From contig QNGE01000901.1 of NCBI GenBank assembly GCA_008508345.1, positions 131,973 to 195,972 on the forward strand: a stretch of DNA of 64,000 nucleotides. Reading direction: 5' to 3'. The position numbers and the translations under genes were made by a program. The stretch is from Paragonimus westermani. Taxonomy: Eukaryota > Platyhelminthes > Trematoda > Plagiorchiida > Troglotrematidae. This document shows, piece after piece, positions 39,141-52,818 of the stretch (positions are counted from its first letter, which is position 1; the number at the start of each line of letters is the position of its first letter). The notes beneath the pieces are model-generated. The model saw nothing but the letters and a program-made list of their open reading frames with translations. It was not told the origin of the DNA and ran no database searches.

Positions 39141-40210
39141 ATGTTGAAACCCCATACTGTTCACAAGTAAACCAGGGGTCGTCTACAACATTGGCATCCG
39201 GTTTGGAACAAAGAAAATTATGTCTTGACTAGCGTTTTACTTTTCTGGGTTAGAAAGTCATCGGGGGTTCCTACTGTTATGGCCACGAAAAGACGCTTGG
39301 TCTGGGGTATTGTCTCACACGGAGTCCTTTACAGGGCATGTGAAAACAGACGATAGCAGACACACACCAATTTACATGCCTGACTTGTTTCCGCACACAT
39401 TAGGCCGCAGTGCAGTCATTCGCCCCGATGATACGTCCCCATAGTGTACACGCACTTGTTCAGTAGTCGGTTTTGTTCCCTCGTCTTTCTGACGATGAGA
39501 CCTGCTTTTCTGTTCCCAAACGTACTGTGCTACTCAAAAACGAAGGTGTGTATTATACAACACAAGTAGGAAGGTCTATTTTCTTTAAAGGTGAAATTAG
39601 TTTCAAATTTAACACGCAATGCACTAAAACCGTATTAAATGCGTTTTTACATAACTAAGTTTCTGCTTCTTCAATACATAGAGGTAAAATTACATTACAG
39701 AACAAAGGTCTCTAAAAAAAGCTTCGTAACTCACATACATGCTTCTTTCTAATTCTGGCGCTTTCGCTGATTATTTCTCAAATTAGAATCGTGTTGATCT
39801 GTCACTGTTGGTCAACAGGTTTTGTCCTCTTTTCGCCATTCTGGCGGCGATTTCGTGGTTTACTGGCCCTACAAATATTCCACATGTCTCGGTCTCCATG
39901 ACAGATGATTGAAGGTAAATGTCAACGTACGATATAGGAACCCGAAGGCTTATGTACCAATCTGACTTGCTGATCTTGTGAATTTTCACGGACACAAAGA
40001 TGTATTCAACATTTCACTAAATGCACATCCTGTTGACTTTTTCTGACAACAGTGGTTTTTTAATCTCATTCCCTGTCAAAATTGTCTGAAAAGTTATTTC
40101 ATAATCTAACAGACGAAAAGGTGGGTGATCAAGGTAAAAGCCAAAGACTGCCTCCTGAATACAAACGTCACAAATAATTTGAAACGTCTCTTTCGCCCCT
40201 ATACTGTCTG

Positions 40211-40446
40211 TTATGGTTTGTGAAACCGTTTTTCATTCAAAAAAAAAGCAATTAACCGATAAAAGTCAGCTCGTGAAATCTTCATGGAAGAGAGGTCGCT
40301 GACGTTAGTGCGTGTCCCGTGGCTATTGCAGATCTGAATCTGGGACCTCTTGAACATGTACGATGTTCCGTCTAAGTGGAATAAAGTCTTACGACTAATG
40401 ACCTCAAACGTAAACGAAACTGCATGGAGGGTAGACATACTCGTGA
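40211..40446 (-). CDS. Candidate exon, possibly receptor N-terminal segment
   Basis: Minus-strand frame open for 77 codons to a TAA. It follows an acceptor-like sequence (GATTGTTGTTTCTTGTTAG|TC) whose two leading bases would complete the codon left open by the exon at 49.5 kb. It contains QIQICNSHGTRTNVSDL and later RADFYRLI, loosely recalling the ICxGTxxxxS start of EGFR ectodomains. The resemblance is weak, no good donor is visible before the stop, and the expected NCxxVxGN segment is absent. It may be chance, or a terminal exon of another gene. A second minus-strand frame without recognisable content lies just upstream (40686-40480). Confidence 0.25.
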
Positions 40447-41707
40447 CTAACAAGAAACAACAATCCTCAGGCAATACCCTTATGAGTAACGGCCAATAAG
40501 ATAACGCAAAATGCCATCGGTTTCAGCCTCTTCTAGGTTATCCCTACACGATGAGTCAGAACAAGGACGAAATGGGCCGTGGATTGTCTGTCTAAGAATG
40601 TGGAATATCAAACGTTTTGAAAACTTTTCTGTGTCCCTGTAGTCACAGTCATTGCAAACGAGTAATCCGAGACGTACTGAGTCCATCCGGATTAGCCGGC
40701 TGTGGACATGTTACACATCAACCGTATTGACCATCTCGCCAAAATGATGTTTGCTGGACTGATGTCCCATACTGTAAATTATTGGGTTCGTAATGCGATA
40801 GATTTCCGGCTCTCACATCGTTGAGACCATTTCAAATCGATGTGTCCAAAACGAAAACAAAACGAGTTATTGAGTGCCTATTTGGCGCAAAGTGTCATGA
40901 AATATAACAAATCGTTTTTGGTTTGAAGCCACTCCATTGGAGTAACTTACGCAGTCCAATCCGTGGTTAGTTTGAGCTGACCTCCGCTGAGATTAGTGTA
41001 TTTCTGATTTATTCAGTAGCTTCTTGATTTGCATTCTGAGGCTGACACGCAATAGTCCAACTGGCTTCGCTTGGGACTAAACTGCTAAGACCAACCTTAT
41101 CATCCGCAACCACTACGTTGTCTTGCACGATTAATGACCATTTTGGGTTGCCACAAGTGATGCAGGACATTAACAAACTACGGTTGTTCATAAGTGTAAA
41201 TTAATGTGTACGACAATTATTAGATCACTTTTGCAACCCACTAGCGGTTCTAGCAACCCACGGATTCTACGGATATTGTTGGTTGTGGATTGTCCCGAAA
41301 AGCACCGAGAGTGAGCGCACGTTGCACTGTTAGCGTGCGTCTGTCGCGTGTCAGGCCAGCCTCCATGTCCACCTAAGGTCAAGTGTATTAAAATAGTTTC
41401 ACAAGACGATCGTAATGGCCCAAATGTCATTTGATCAAACAGACAAACACTTATCGTTATCCCACCACAGGCTGACTTCAGCCACTCTAGCTAAATTGTA
41501 GTTTGCGCATTATACAAATTAGGGGGGCAGTAAGGAGTTCCAGTGAAAAAGGATCATTTAAAACGATTATAAGATGAGTGAACACAGACGGAAAATAGTC
41601 GGTAAATCATAACTGACGTCAGCCAATCGTAAAGTAACAGTCATTTTGAAGAATGCATCGTTTCTATTCGTTTTTACTCATAATTGACCACAACTGTTGC
41701 ATGCGCA

Positions 41708-41815
41708 CAGGCCAGCCAGCCAACTTCTTCCTAAAAGAGGCACTGCATTCGAATTTTTTTTACTAGGGTTCGTCAGCAGTGCAATTCTTTGTCGCGGTGG
41801 ATATCTGAACTTCAA
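41708..41815 (-). repeat. SINE fragment
   Basis: Contains GGCCAGCCAGCCAACTTCTT, AAAAGAGGCACT and GTTCGTCAGCAGTGCA, diverged SINE 3' sequence. Confidence 0.5.
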
Positions 41816-43897
41816 ATACACTTTCATAAAACTGACGTGTTGGTTTATTTTGGTTAGGCGAACAGGTTAAGACCTGAGCATCCTAGTCTCCGAAAGCGTC
41901 TGCTCACAGTTCGCATTACTTCATATGCATGAGCGAACAGCCAGGAGTCAGTTAGCATTCGTCGCATTTGGTACAGTAACATAGGTTTCGGATGTTTCCT
42001 TCTGAGAAATCTTCCTTTCACAGTTAGTTACCAATTCACACTGGACGATTGTGATTGGTTTCACTTGTTTAAGACTGACTTTCATCTAAATTTGAAGGTA
42101 GGTAGAAGTCTGATATTTTTAAGCGAGTGAGAAATCACATTTTTGAAACAATCAACTAAATGTCATAAGACGCGTAGTTAGTTCAGATAAGTGCTCGATA
42201 ATCCGAACGTACTAGTCTGATAGACTTTTGACAGCACTTGTGGTGACCTTATACTGAAACCAGGAAACAGCTTCCAACAATAACTTTTAGACTATATAGC
42301 TGAGGACTCGAGAGGAATTGTCCTCCTCTAATCACATAGATTTATTGCGAGAAGAGTGATAAACGATTCAGCGAGGTTTAATGTTGTCGTCTCCGGAACG
42401 ATAACCAACACCTTTTGAGAAGATACAACGTCGGAGTTCTTTGCAATCATGGGGAGGTCTTGTTCATGATATATTTTATGATGACACAAGTTGTATACAA
42501 CACCAAATACCAATACATAACTTTGCACTTGGAGTGGAAGACTCGTAATTTTATGCTGGGCATTCTGGCAATAAACATCCGTTATTTTCTTGTGAATCCT
42601 CTATTCCTGATCGAGTTGCATAATTTTACATGTTTCTTTGAGCTATGAGTTTCCAACTCTTCAGTTTTATACAACATACACTCTTCCAAGGAACGGAGTC
42701 TGTGAGGTTTGAAAAAATGAAGTTTTTCATTTTGCGGAATTAATTTATCTCATGGATTTCGGTATTTTGTGAAATACACGATGTCTTTCTTAACAATTCC
42801 ACTAGACTACACGCAACCCTTGCATATAAAAAATACTACCCAGAGCTGTCTCAAATGAGACTTCCGGAAGATTGTCACTCTTGAACTAAAATAACTAAGG
42901 CACAAGGTCAACTTTGGGTGCGGATTGTGAATTCGTTGAGTGGTCCTTCAATTCTCTTGACCTCTCTCCATCAAAAGTATTTTTCCTATCGGTCTCCAGG
43001 CTAGAATTTTCAATGTCATCTTCACCTGACGCTAGTACCAAACAAAAAGAAGCTTATGACACTTTACAGAGATTTTTGTGAATGACTTCGTCGACTCACC
43101 TGTAGGTCATCATTCTGTGGCGTAACTCTGAGTCTGGTAATAGAAAGTGTTTTTCAGGGCAGAGACTAGTGGTAATCTGTGTATTGACCAAACCAATGAG
43201 GAGTACGTAGTGTAAATAATCATTTGAAAGAAACAAGTGAACATTCCTGAAATTTGTTTTGTTTATAGCTTTATTGACGACCCACTTTTCATTAACACCG
43301 GAACAAAGTCGTGAAAGTCAGTTGTTGAATTTAGACTAAGTATTGAAAAAAAATGATTTTAAAATGACCCGGGTAAATTATATCAAAGTAGATGGGACAG
43401 TCTTTGACTATTCTAGCGGAATCCACAAGAGGATTAATCAAATTCAACCAAAACAATATGTGCATTATAAGTAGCTAAGCTATCAGCACACACAAGTGCA
43501 CGGTCTGTCTGAATACCGCTCAGCAACGAATTTGTGGTCGCATCTGGTCTAGCTTATCCAACTCAGTGAATGCGGGTTGTATGTGTTCGTACTAAGCAAG
43601 CTGTGACAGTGTACCAATATACGACCTTGCTGGAAACATTAACATGATATGCTGAGGTGATCTGCCAGTACATTTCACTCTATGCACAGACACTGTATGC
43701 GGGAAATTTGTTTTTTCCACCGCGATTTCACAAGAGGTAACCTACTGAAAAAAAACAAGTTTGAACACTTCTGTGACCAGTGTTTATTCAAGTAACCGAT
43801 CCCGCCATGCTATATTTCACTTGAGCAACTCCATACACGTTCACACCGTTTTATAGCCATCCCACTTGAAAGCAACCAACAGACCCAACATTCTATC

Positions 43898-44150
43898 TTG
43901 TTAGAGCGCATCAGTAATTAGTATCCTTCCAGCTACAATGATTTGAACCCTCATCCACAATTCTTAGGGCGACAGTATCAGTCACTGGGCATTTACTCCA
44001 CCTCAGACACAATCGATTTACCACATATAAACGCTCGATCACATTTAAATATGTGCATGGTTCAGACTGTCCTATTATTTTGAAGGAAGACAAAGTAACT
44101 ACTTGTTCACACCGAACAATAACCCCAAAACATGGGACTCCCCAGTCAAT
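43898..44150 (-). repeat. SINE copy, strongly diverged
   Basis: Reverse-orientation match from GTTAGAGCGCATCAGTAATT through ATTTGAACCCTCAT (B-box area) to the 5' segment. Confidence 0.45.
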
Positions 44151-47041
44151 CAAAATCTCCCGTCTCACTTAATCCACGGATATTCTTCAGACTATTGATA
44201 AGCAGACCTTTTTTGTTTCAACTATATATCGTTAACTACTGCTAGGCTAACAGTGAAGTAGTGTCCTCTCTGAAACATCCCACGACATAAAAATACTTTC
44301 CTAAGAAAGATCCCAGTATTCATTACAAAATGTTAGAGCAACCGTGCTTTTAACATGCAACTCCAACACTGTAACATCAATCCAACATTTTTCATTAAAT
44401 TCTCTGATGTGTTTCCGTCTTGTTCACTTTGTTGTTAAGTTCACGTAACATGAGTGCCACAGTCTCGATTCTGGTCACTTGGTACTACATGTGAACAAAA
44501 CTTGTAACAGTTAATCCAAAAGTATACGCATACTAACCATCTGCATTCATCGGACCATTCAACAAACCTACCGTCACTTAGGACATTCTGGTCTAAGCCG
44601 CTTTTTTATCGTATACTCGCCCTTTAATGTCATGTCTTTCATAGTTTTCCGATGATCTCCCAATGATGCACTGTCATCCTGCCTTACTCCAACTGGACAA
44701 CGAGCGGTCTCATCGCGCCTAGCCGCTTAGCACTATCTAACACAGATTTAACTGTGTATAACCATTTTCAGCCTCCTCCAATCTTTAAACTACCCGCGAA
44801 TCCTATTATCGATTATTCGCCCTGGGAGTTGTGGCCACAAAAACGGCACTCAGTGGTTGGTCCTAAACTGCATCCATAAAAAGGTGTGTTTTGAAAAATG
44901 GCGGTACTTTTATTTCGTTTATGAAAAATTCGTATCAAGCCAAACTTGCTGAACCTACGTGACGTTACAGGATTTTTGTCGAACGTTTACTTGGACCGAA
45001 ATGTAAGGGTTGATATGAAATAACAGGTTTTTCAAGGCGAGTAAAACACAGAAATGGAACGTCTCGAAACGGGGAGTATTACCAGCAGGTCTGTAGAATA
45101 TGGGTATTCGAGAAGAAAATAGAGCTATTTCTTACTACCATTCTGTGCAGTGCTCTGAAAGATAAGATACACCAATAGTATTTCAAAGCACACGGCTAAC
45201 ATCTACTCGCATTCAATAACATTACTTCAGCTATATAAGGTTGTTTACAGTAAACATCCATCTGCTGTCCAAAGCTACCTACTTCTGGAACAGCAATGTT
45301 GTCCTTCGATCTTTTCCTTAGAAGAGCGGTTATGGACTGTTCTGCAATGGCGCACAAAAAGTTTACTCAATAGTAAGCTAGACTGTAACGAAGCCGGATC
45401 ATCGTTCTATGTAAGCCCAAAACAAGTTAGTATACTGAATGGAGATGAACGTGCTGGGATCAGAGAGACAGGCCAGCAGTCCTGCTTGCCTCCTGTGTTG
45501 CGGAAGATAAAACGATGGCTTTCTCGACTATTGTTGCGGAAAGAAGTTATTCCAGTTTTGGAGTTGAATGCACATTCATTCGCATGTTCAGGTTGAACAA
45601 AGCTTATCACCACTTGACTAAATCGGTTTCACGGGGTGACAACCACAATAAGTGACCAGACTTTACTGTTAGTTGATCGCTATACGGTTAATAGAAACAA
45701 ACGTCTTAGCAGCATTAAACTGGATATTCTGCCCTGAAACAACATATCACAACACAACCATCAGATGCTAACATTCTCCACGATTAGAAAATTACTCAAT
45801 AGAATAGCGCTTGTTATTTTTTTAAATTGACAGAATCGGGTAAATTGTTGAATTTTACATGCGTGAAAGAGAATTGTTCTTTTCTGGCCCTACAGACCCA
45901 TCTATTGAATGTCGTCCGTCGGTCGGTTTCATCTTGGTTTGCCGTGGATGTTTCTGCACGTATAGTGTGCTTCAGTAAGTATAGTTTCTGTATCATGACT
46001 AAAAATGAAACTCACAACAGACTGAGTTATATGAAATGCTGTAAAATTGACAGGCTTCTACTGATCTTGTGGGCTGGGCACACATCTAGTGACTGTGTGA
46101 TATCCGGGAGGTTTACTTGTTAATTTGTTAATATCCTATAAATTGGATGTCGATACCCCTTGAAGACTGATGAAAACTAAGCGATGTGACTCACAAGGAA
46201 CGAGAGGCTTCAGCAGATGAGGACATCTCAGTAAAAAAGACACCTCTCCTCAGGAGTAGGCTAAGTTTATTTCCATTAGGAAGAGAGATCGGCTTCTGGA
46301 GGTACTCCGAATGGATCTGACCTTGGAGCGAAGTACATTGTAAGATTGCAAGGAAAACAATGCTTAATAATTATACAATACTTCACTTAACACTATGTAT
46401 TTTCTTCATAGCAAACTATGCTGGAATCGAAAGCGTACAGCTGGAGTCTGAACCAGAATAATGGACCCCCACTGCTAACGTCAGCTATCCCCTGAAACCA
46501 TCGATCTTAGTTTAATCTAAGAGATAGCGTTCAAAATGATGATTTGTTTATCACGGGAAAATGTATCAACAATCACGTTAACGCTGCAGTTGGAAGGTTG
46601 GAAAACATCTAACGGGTGTATATTTTTATACATGCTAAGTGACGCTTTTTAGAAATCAAAAACTAACCTGATGTTAAACGTCAGAGTGTTGTCTCATTAA
46701 TATCAGCTTACGGTTTGCGTTCGACCGTTGATGTGAATGTAGTAAACTTGTCAAACAAATGCTAATTAATGGTTGTTAAGTGTTATGAAACCGGAATGCA
46801 GCACGTTGTTTAACTCTGCACTGTATGACGCACATTACAGTAGTGAATAGATTTACCTTGCTTTTTGATTTGAATTTAAAATTATTCGGAAAAACCGTTG
46901 CATGTACAGATGACTCCTGCTTAGTGCACTACGTTATCCCGTTGTTAGTGAATAAATGCATGAAACATCAGTGATGTCAAAGATTGTATGCTGTCTTTCT
47001 CAAAACTACTAGGGTGATCTAAGGGGTGGATAGTTATCAAC
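44151..47041. other. No recognised gene
   Basis: Frames at 45407-45613 (minus) and 45827-46123 (plus) have no recognisable domain or convincing splice sites. Confidence 0.45.
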
Positions 47042-47199
47042 TGTTGAGCAGTGGTCGGGGATTTGGTTGGTTTCAAGTACAACGCCCTTGCTTTTGAATG
47101 CAGTCTTCGCATTCAGACAGTCTTTCTAGCTACTCCCTTTTAAAAAATGCACTAGACTCAAGTTTCTCTCTTGCTGTATTTCATCAGTAATGTATACCA
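47042..47199 (-). repeat. SINE 3' fragment, left partner of an inverted pair
   Basis: Contains AGTGGTCGGGGATTTGG, TCTTCGCATTCAGACAG and GCACTAGACTCAAGTTTC in reverse orientation. A plus-strand copy starts about 110 bp to the right. Confidence 0.6.
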
Positions 47200-47307
47200 T
47201 TTGTCTGTCCGAATGTAAAAGCTGTGGCCATGTGTGAATACTGTTCAGGTTGATTGCTCGTCAGTAATCGAAAATATCGATCGGCAGGTTCGGTGACATC
47301 ACATATT

Positions 47308-47650
47308 ACGACCTGCCTCAAAATTCCTAATCGTGGAGTTATCGACTGGAGTTAATAAGACAGTTACCGTCTCCCATCAATACGACAGGGCAATCAGAGT
47401 ACTACTCACAAGCGAAAGTGGTTGAGCGCGCAAATGTGGCAATTTGGTCATGTCTAGAGCGAAGCTAATGGCGCAGCGGTTGGCTCAAGAAAGCGTGGCT
47501 AGAGTTCTAATCCTGGCCATGGCAAGTGTATTTAGCACTGACAAGGTCTAACAAGAGCGAAACTCGAACCTAGTGATTCTTTTTTGAAAGGGCTGGCCGG
47601 AAAGTCTATTAGAATACAGCAGCTGCAATCAAATATGCGTGATGTTCAAC
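47308..47650 (+). repeat. SINE copy, nearly full length
   Basis: From ACGACCTGCCTCAAAATTCC through the A-box area AATGGCGCAGCGGTTGG to AAATATGCGTGATGTTCAAC. An (AT) run follows at 47656-47669. Confidence 0.7.
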
Positions 47651-47669
47651 ATATAACTATATATATATC

Positions 47670-49514
47670 ATTATTCTCTTGATAACAACAAACTGTGAGA
47701 AATCGAAAGTAGGAACCATTCTCGCACTAAGCAATGTCGTTGTCACTATGAGCAGCAATAATGGCATCATCGTTGTTAGTCTTGTTGAGTACTACATTTT
47801 GGTAACATACGGCACTGTTCTCCAGGTCAAGTTCTACATTGCTGGCGATCGTTAGAACGTCAATCCATCATTTCTCGAAGTTAAGGATTTTCCATAATTT
47901 CTCAATAGGGTTGTCACACTCTAACCCTAAGATTAACATCGTTTTTACAGAAACATTAAATAACCTTGGATGGCCTGAATGTTTTAAAGACAGTCCTTAG
48001 GTATATCAAACACGAAGTGAATTCTGGATTCCCCGTACTGGTAAGTGCTGCCGCTCAATCATCCAGAAACTCCTCCTTGGCTGATATATCCCCATGGACA
48101 TTCACAAGCTTTTCTTTTGTGGCGAAGTCGTTTGCATCAAAACGCAAGCCATAAAATATGACAAACACTGGTACGGTCATGTTGGTCAGCAGTTTCGAAA
48201 AAAAAACAGAAAACCCACGAAATACATATTATTGTAAAATTGCAACGTTTTCGCGTGTTCCCATCTCCCATTCAACCACTTGCGTTTAGATCGGTGAAGT
48301 TTTTAGGTATTGCAATGAGAAATCCAAGAAGATACATCTTGTCTATCGCTTTGAAACATGATTTGTCACCCCGTGAGTAAACTGAGCAGGTGTTCGTCAC
48401 TGAGTGTCGATTTTTTTCAGAGGACACGAGATGTTTCATGGTCTCATCCGATATGACAGCCGTCAGTCAGTAATCACCCAATGCATCACCCAAGACTATA
48501 CAAGTTAGTTTCTATGCACTGCTGTAACAGTTACCGAGGGTTCTCTGGCTGACGCGTACACTAGTGCAACAGAACTGTTTCTACCTCCACTTCGTGGATG
48601 ACTTGTTCTGGTTCGTCGACTTGGGATAACTCATCCCTGTTGTGCGATATGTTACCTTACCTTCAACGTCCGTCCATAAAGATCTCCGGGAAATTGGTTC
48701 ACATATATTTTATTGATCTATGTAACCCGGAACCGTTGTCCATGTTGAAGTACCACCAATACAGGGGTCAGGTTTCACATATTCTGAATCACTAGCTAAA
48801 AATGTGGCCGTGTTAAAATCGTGGCGCTGTCACCAAGGTTTGTTTACGCTCAATCGAACACTCTACTACTCAGCAGGTGTAACTGGAATGGTTAATCGAA
48901 GGTTTTCGCGGACTGCTTGTAGACACGGAGGGTGATGGTGGTGCTTTACTTTGATAATGAGAATGAACAAGTTAACTCGACATCAGCGGAAGTGTCTGTT
49001 AATGCAGAATTTTTAGCACTTATTAGCATATTCTATTCTTATAGTATTTAGAAGTCATGTCATTCGTCTCTCAAACCAGAACTTCATCGATAACAAAGCA
49101 GGTTTGTTTGGTTGCACGTGGAGTAAGTCTAATTAATTCAGACAGTCTTATTATGCAACTCAAACCCAAGGCTTCTCGCTACTATTGACGTCTTATTGAT
49201 AAAATTTGAAGGCTTGTTCTGTGCTCACACATGTTACTGATTCAAGCCTCATCTCTTGTTTGATACAGACGTCCTGATCTACATTCTGTTGAACACTGTT
49301 CACCTCGCAATTATACGTTCAAAGTGATAGGCCTATACAGTAAGCTTTCGGAGCCAAATGGTACTGTGTTGAACTAAGTGAAGCGCTGTAGCGCTTCTAC
49401 GAAAATATTACTCCAAGCAAATGCTATGCACTGGCCACTCTGTGCTTAATATACAGTTTGTATGTGCTCACAAGTACATCATCTTCATGGTCAGTTTTAT
49501 CTAACTAGACTCAC
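47670..49514. other. No recognised gene; would be intron if the 49.8-kb exon is real
   Basis: Downstream of the strong donor at 49514. No following exon was identified here. Confidence 0.4.
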
Positions 49515-49827
49515 CTCTTTTTCCTTTATATCTAATGTCACCAATGTAAGGATTCAAATAGTTCAATCTCGCGCTTTCTGCGTCCTCAAGATCCAGAGTA
49601 TTGTTATAAAATGTACAGGGATGTATTGTTGACGTAGCAGAACTAGCCTGACATGTCACAATTTTGTTTGTGTCATTCCAAGTTTCCAATCGGCTGTCCG
49701 TAACTGGCTGTTGACTTTTGGATGAGTCTTTAATGAACAAGTTGAACGAAAAAACGAAGAGTTGTATGGTGAACAGAACTCCACTAAGACACAGTAGAAA
49801 GTCCAACCATTTTTTCATCTCTAGCAT
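49515..49827 (-). CDS. Putative first coding exon with signal peptide or signal anchor
   Basis: Open frame of 104 codons plus one base. The ATG at 49827 is the first after an in-frame stop; a second Met lies three codons on. MKKW is followed by a hydrophobic run of about 23 residues (FLLCLSGVLFTIQLFVFSF), then a polar region with several NxT/NxS sites and two cysteines, ending YIGDIRYKGKRG. The frame stops soon after a near-consensus donor (AAAGAG|GTGAGT), which argues for a real exon. The split phase (after one base) is the one used by the EGFR-type gene at 1.8-16.8 kb on the same strand, so this may be that gene's first exon, across a very long intron. It could equally be the start of an unrelated type II membrane protein such as a Golgi enzyme. 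No homology to the usual EGFR N-terminus is visible. Confidence 0.45.
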
Positions 49828-50478
49828 GTGTGCCGATCATAAAAGACCACTTTTGGCCAAACTGGCCAGTTTTGAAATGTGGTGTTCTTCGATAACAAGT
49901 TTCAGTGTGACGTTTTTATCTAAACTTTGATTGGTCAACTGGAATTAACCAATAAAAGATATACAAAATAACACGTTTTTGGTCATATGCGATAAACGAA
50001 AGTTTCGGACTATTTTTCCTTGGGTCCCGGCAGATGAGAAATGCCCTTCAGATGAGAAAAATAGACAATGAACTTCAAAGTTCACTTCATCGCGTGAATC
50101 AGTCAAAAACCAGGTCACACTGCGTTGTAACGTGTTAGGTGTGTACACCGCGTTAAGTGGAATCAACATAGTGAGAAAGATCCTGACTTCTAAATGGAAA
50201 TTGTGCGCTTTTTGTCACGAACAGGATTGTGCACTAGGATGTCTACCCGTTATACTGCACTTTGTCCAGCCACTTGGACCAACTCCCAAAGTATTATACC
50301 AAAAATTACTGTTGCGCTAACACAACAGTAACTGTCTTCCTACTTAACTTATCGGGCAGTGTAGGAACCATTTACTGAACATCCCATTTTTGTGAATAGT
50401 TCACTTGACATCCCCGAGAAAAAGAGCACTTAACCCTTCAGTCGTTGTGAAGATAGTTTCCAATTTTCATGTCTATAT

Positions 50479-50705
50479 TTACGTGGATTCATAATGTACT
50501 AACATCCGGAACTGCTTGTCAACTATATTGTTGTAAGGAGCGACCGAAAAAATGGGCTTTCTTGTTGCACTAGAAATTGAACTGACCACGAGTTTATTTG
50601 GTCGATCTAATTGTTCGGGAAGTGGCACTGGAGTTTTTGTCGCCAAAATATAGTACCGACTAGATTCGACTCTCCATCCAAGATTCTTGACATACACATC
50701 TGCTT
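50479..50705 (-). CDS. Candidate terminal exon, unknown protein
   Basis: Seventy-four codons plus stop after an acceptor-like GTGCACCTCAG. The peptide (VYVKNLGWRVESSRYYILA, then TPVPLPEQLDRPNKLVV) has a balanced composition that looks protein-like, unlike most short frames nearby. No family was recognised. It ends at a TAA; internal GT sites (for example GGATGTTA|GTACAT) could be donors instead. It lies 0.65 kb upstream of the signal-sequence exon at 49.8 kb on the same strand, so it would be the end of a separate upstream gene, or a non-first exon of the same one. Confidence 0.35.
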
Positions 50706-52624
50706 CTGAGGTGCACTAAATATAAGGAATCAGACTGGTTCTTTCCGAACGACAGGAAGCTACATAAAGTTCTCTACCTAACGGCACATCTTAGTTTCTT
50801 GGAGGTAGGTCTTTCCATGAGTTTGCTTTCAATCGTGTTCACGGCTAGCTTCACAAAGTAGAGCATTCCACTGAATACTACCTCAAAATATGAACTTCAA
50901 CTCAAGCTAACAAAACAAACATGAATGTTTAAATGATGCTGCACATCCTTTGTTATTCAGTTTTTTAATTAGATGTTCGTTGAGATGTGACTTAGAATGT
51001 AATCCCTCTCTACTCTCATCAACCTCTAAACGCACCGGTGAAATCTTAACTGAATTTTAATTGGAAAACGTCCATTTATTATCAACAAATGTCGATGTGC
51101 GGCTCCCGCACGAGTTAGCATCAGGAAATCGTCGCCAACAATCGAGCAGTAGAAACTCACTTAAAAGTCGTTGTAACGATCACTTATTATCTTCGCGAAA
51201 ATCGCCGACTCACAAAAGAGGTTAACACTATCTATACCGCTTTATGCCTGGCTCAAAAGCAACTTCGTGAGAAGGCGCTTTCGGCGTTGACTAATTGATC
51301 AATGTACGAGTTTCCAACTTGGACAGTGGTACTATGTGGTTCGTTGTATATCATATGGCGCTTCGCTACAAATTCGGAAAATAAATTCACGTTTCTCATT
51401 GATAGACCTCTGGATCCCTACCCATTGCAAATGTCAGCACATAAGCGCTGTGAAAGATTAATCGTTCTTTCTAGAACTTCTATCCAGAAGTGATGTAGAA
51501 GCTGTACCGTTTAGTCGCCAACTTTACTATTCTATCAGACAGATGTTGAGAAGTTGGTTTACGACAAAGGTCACGTTGAAATAAAGTATGAAAGACTCGC
51601 CCCGTTCAGTACTTATGTATTCAATGTTCTATACTCTTACTGAGGACTACGTAGGTCGTTAGACAGTGCCTACATTGGCAGAGCAAAACCATAATTCTAT
51701 GTAGCACAGTAGAGGAGTTAAAGAGAAAACTTATATGAAAACCTTTGGGGATAACACTGAGAGTAATAAGACGCTTCTTTTCGTTTACATGGTCTCATTA
51801 ATTCTGCTCAGACCGGTTCAGCAATGTATCTTGTACATTTCTGAACTGGAGATAGCCATCTATAGTCCGCACTCCATACGGACATACATGGACCATCCTT
51901 GACACACGTACACACATGGTCATCTTACTAACACACGTGTGAAACTCAGTCCGCCCCGTAATGTCAGTTGATAAAACCACCTCGAGCTTTACTCACTCTA
52001 TCTCAAAACTGCTTATTCGACGATATCTGTAAATGCCTCAGCCTGATAAGCATTAACGGACAACAGTTGTTCAATGCACGTAGTATGCATTCCAAAAATT
52101 TCAACAAATTCAATGGAGGAATCAACTCATCGTATATGATTACTTTTGAGTCACGCTAAAAAACTGCACACAAAATTGCTACGTTTAGGATTACGCAGCT
52201 GTTATCATTTTGGATGAAAACAGTATCACAGGCTATTGATAATCCTTAGAACCAGCCTCAAACTCTCATACACAGAGTAATAACTTCCCAATGATTCTTT
52301 AAGGATCTCTCTCAATAATTAACTTCGGTAAAAGTGACGTCACACACGGTGTGTTAGAATGATTCATTTCACAATGCCGTCTGGTGAAGTGACACGACAA
52401 GTGTGCTGCAGTATGATTCCGGTCAGTCATTGATGCCTTGATGATAATGTAGGGCGAAAAAGTTCCTTTTCAATAAAATTCAATATCACAGTGAATCGAA
52501 CCATGCAGAGCAAGAAAAATGAAAAATTTCCGGTGAGCGTTTTCCGCTGAAACTTTTGGAAGAAACAAAATAATTTTGATTTCACATAATTTCTGATCAG
52601 TCACTTCCATGACATCTTTAAAGA
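50706..52624. other. No recognised gene
   Basis: A short plus-strand Ser/Arg-rich frame near 51065-51225 ends at a GT (AAAAGAG|GTTAAC) but lacks an acceptor. A minus-strand frame at 51980-51798 is unrecognised. Confidence 0.4.
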
Positions 52625-52818
52625 TTTTCAAGTTGACCATCACTCACATTTGATCGCAGCGTTCGCATTCACATAGACTTTCTAGCCAGCCTCATTTCGA
52701 AAAGAAGCACTAGACTCGAGTTTCGCTCTCATTAGAGCTCGTCAGTAGTGCATATCCTTGCCACGGCCGGGATTTGAACTGCGGACATTCCAATCATGAG
52801 GCAACCGTGTTAACCACT
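52625..52818 (-). repeat. SINE copy truncated at an assembly N
   Basis: Well-preserved reverse copy from the 3' end to the A-box area (CCGTGTTAACCACT), where a single N at 52819 ends it. Confidence 0.7.

Noticed and set aside
40480..41430. Run of three adjacent minus-strand frames (41430-41188, 41191-41009, 40686-40480)
   Set aside because: Different frames without plausible splice sites joining them, and no recognisable domain.
51065..51225. Ser/Arg-rich plus-strand frame ending at a possible donor
   Set aside because: No acceptor and low-complexity composition; cannot be separated from chance.
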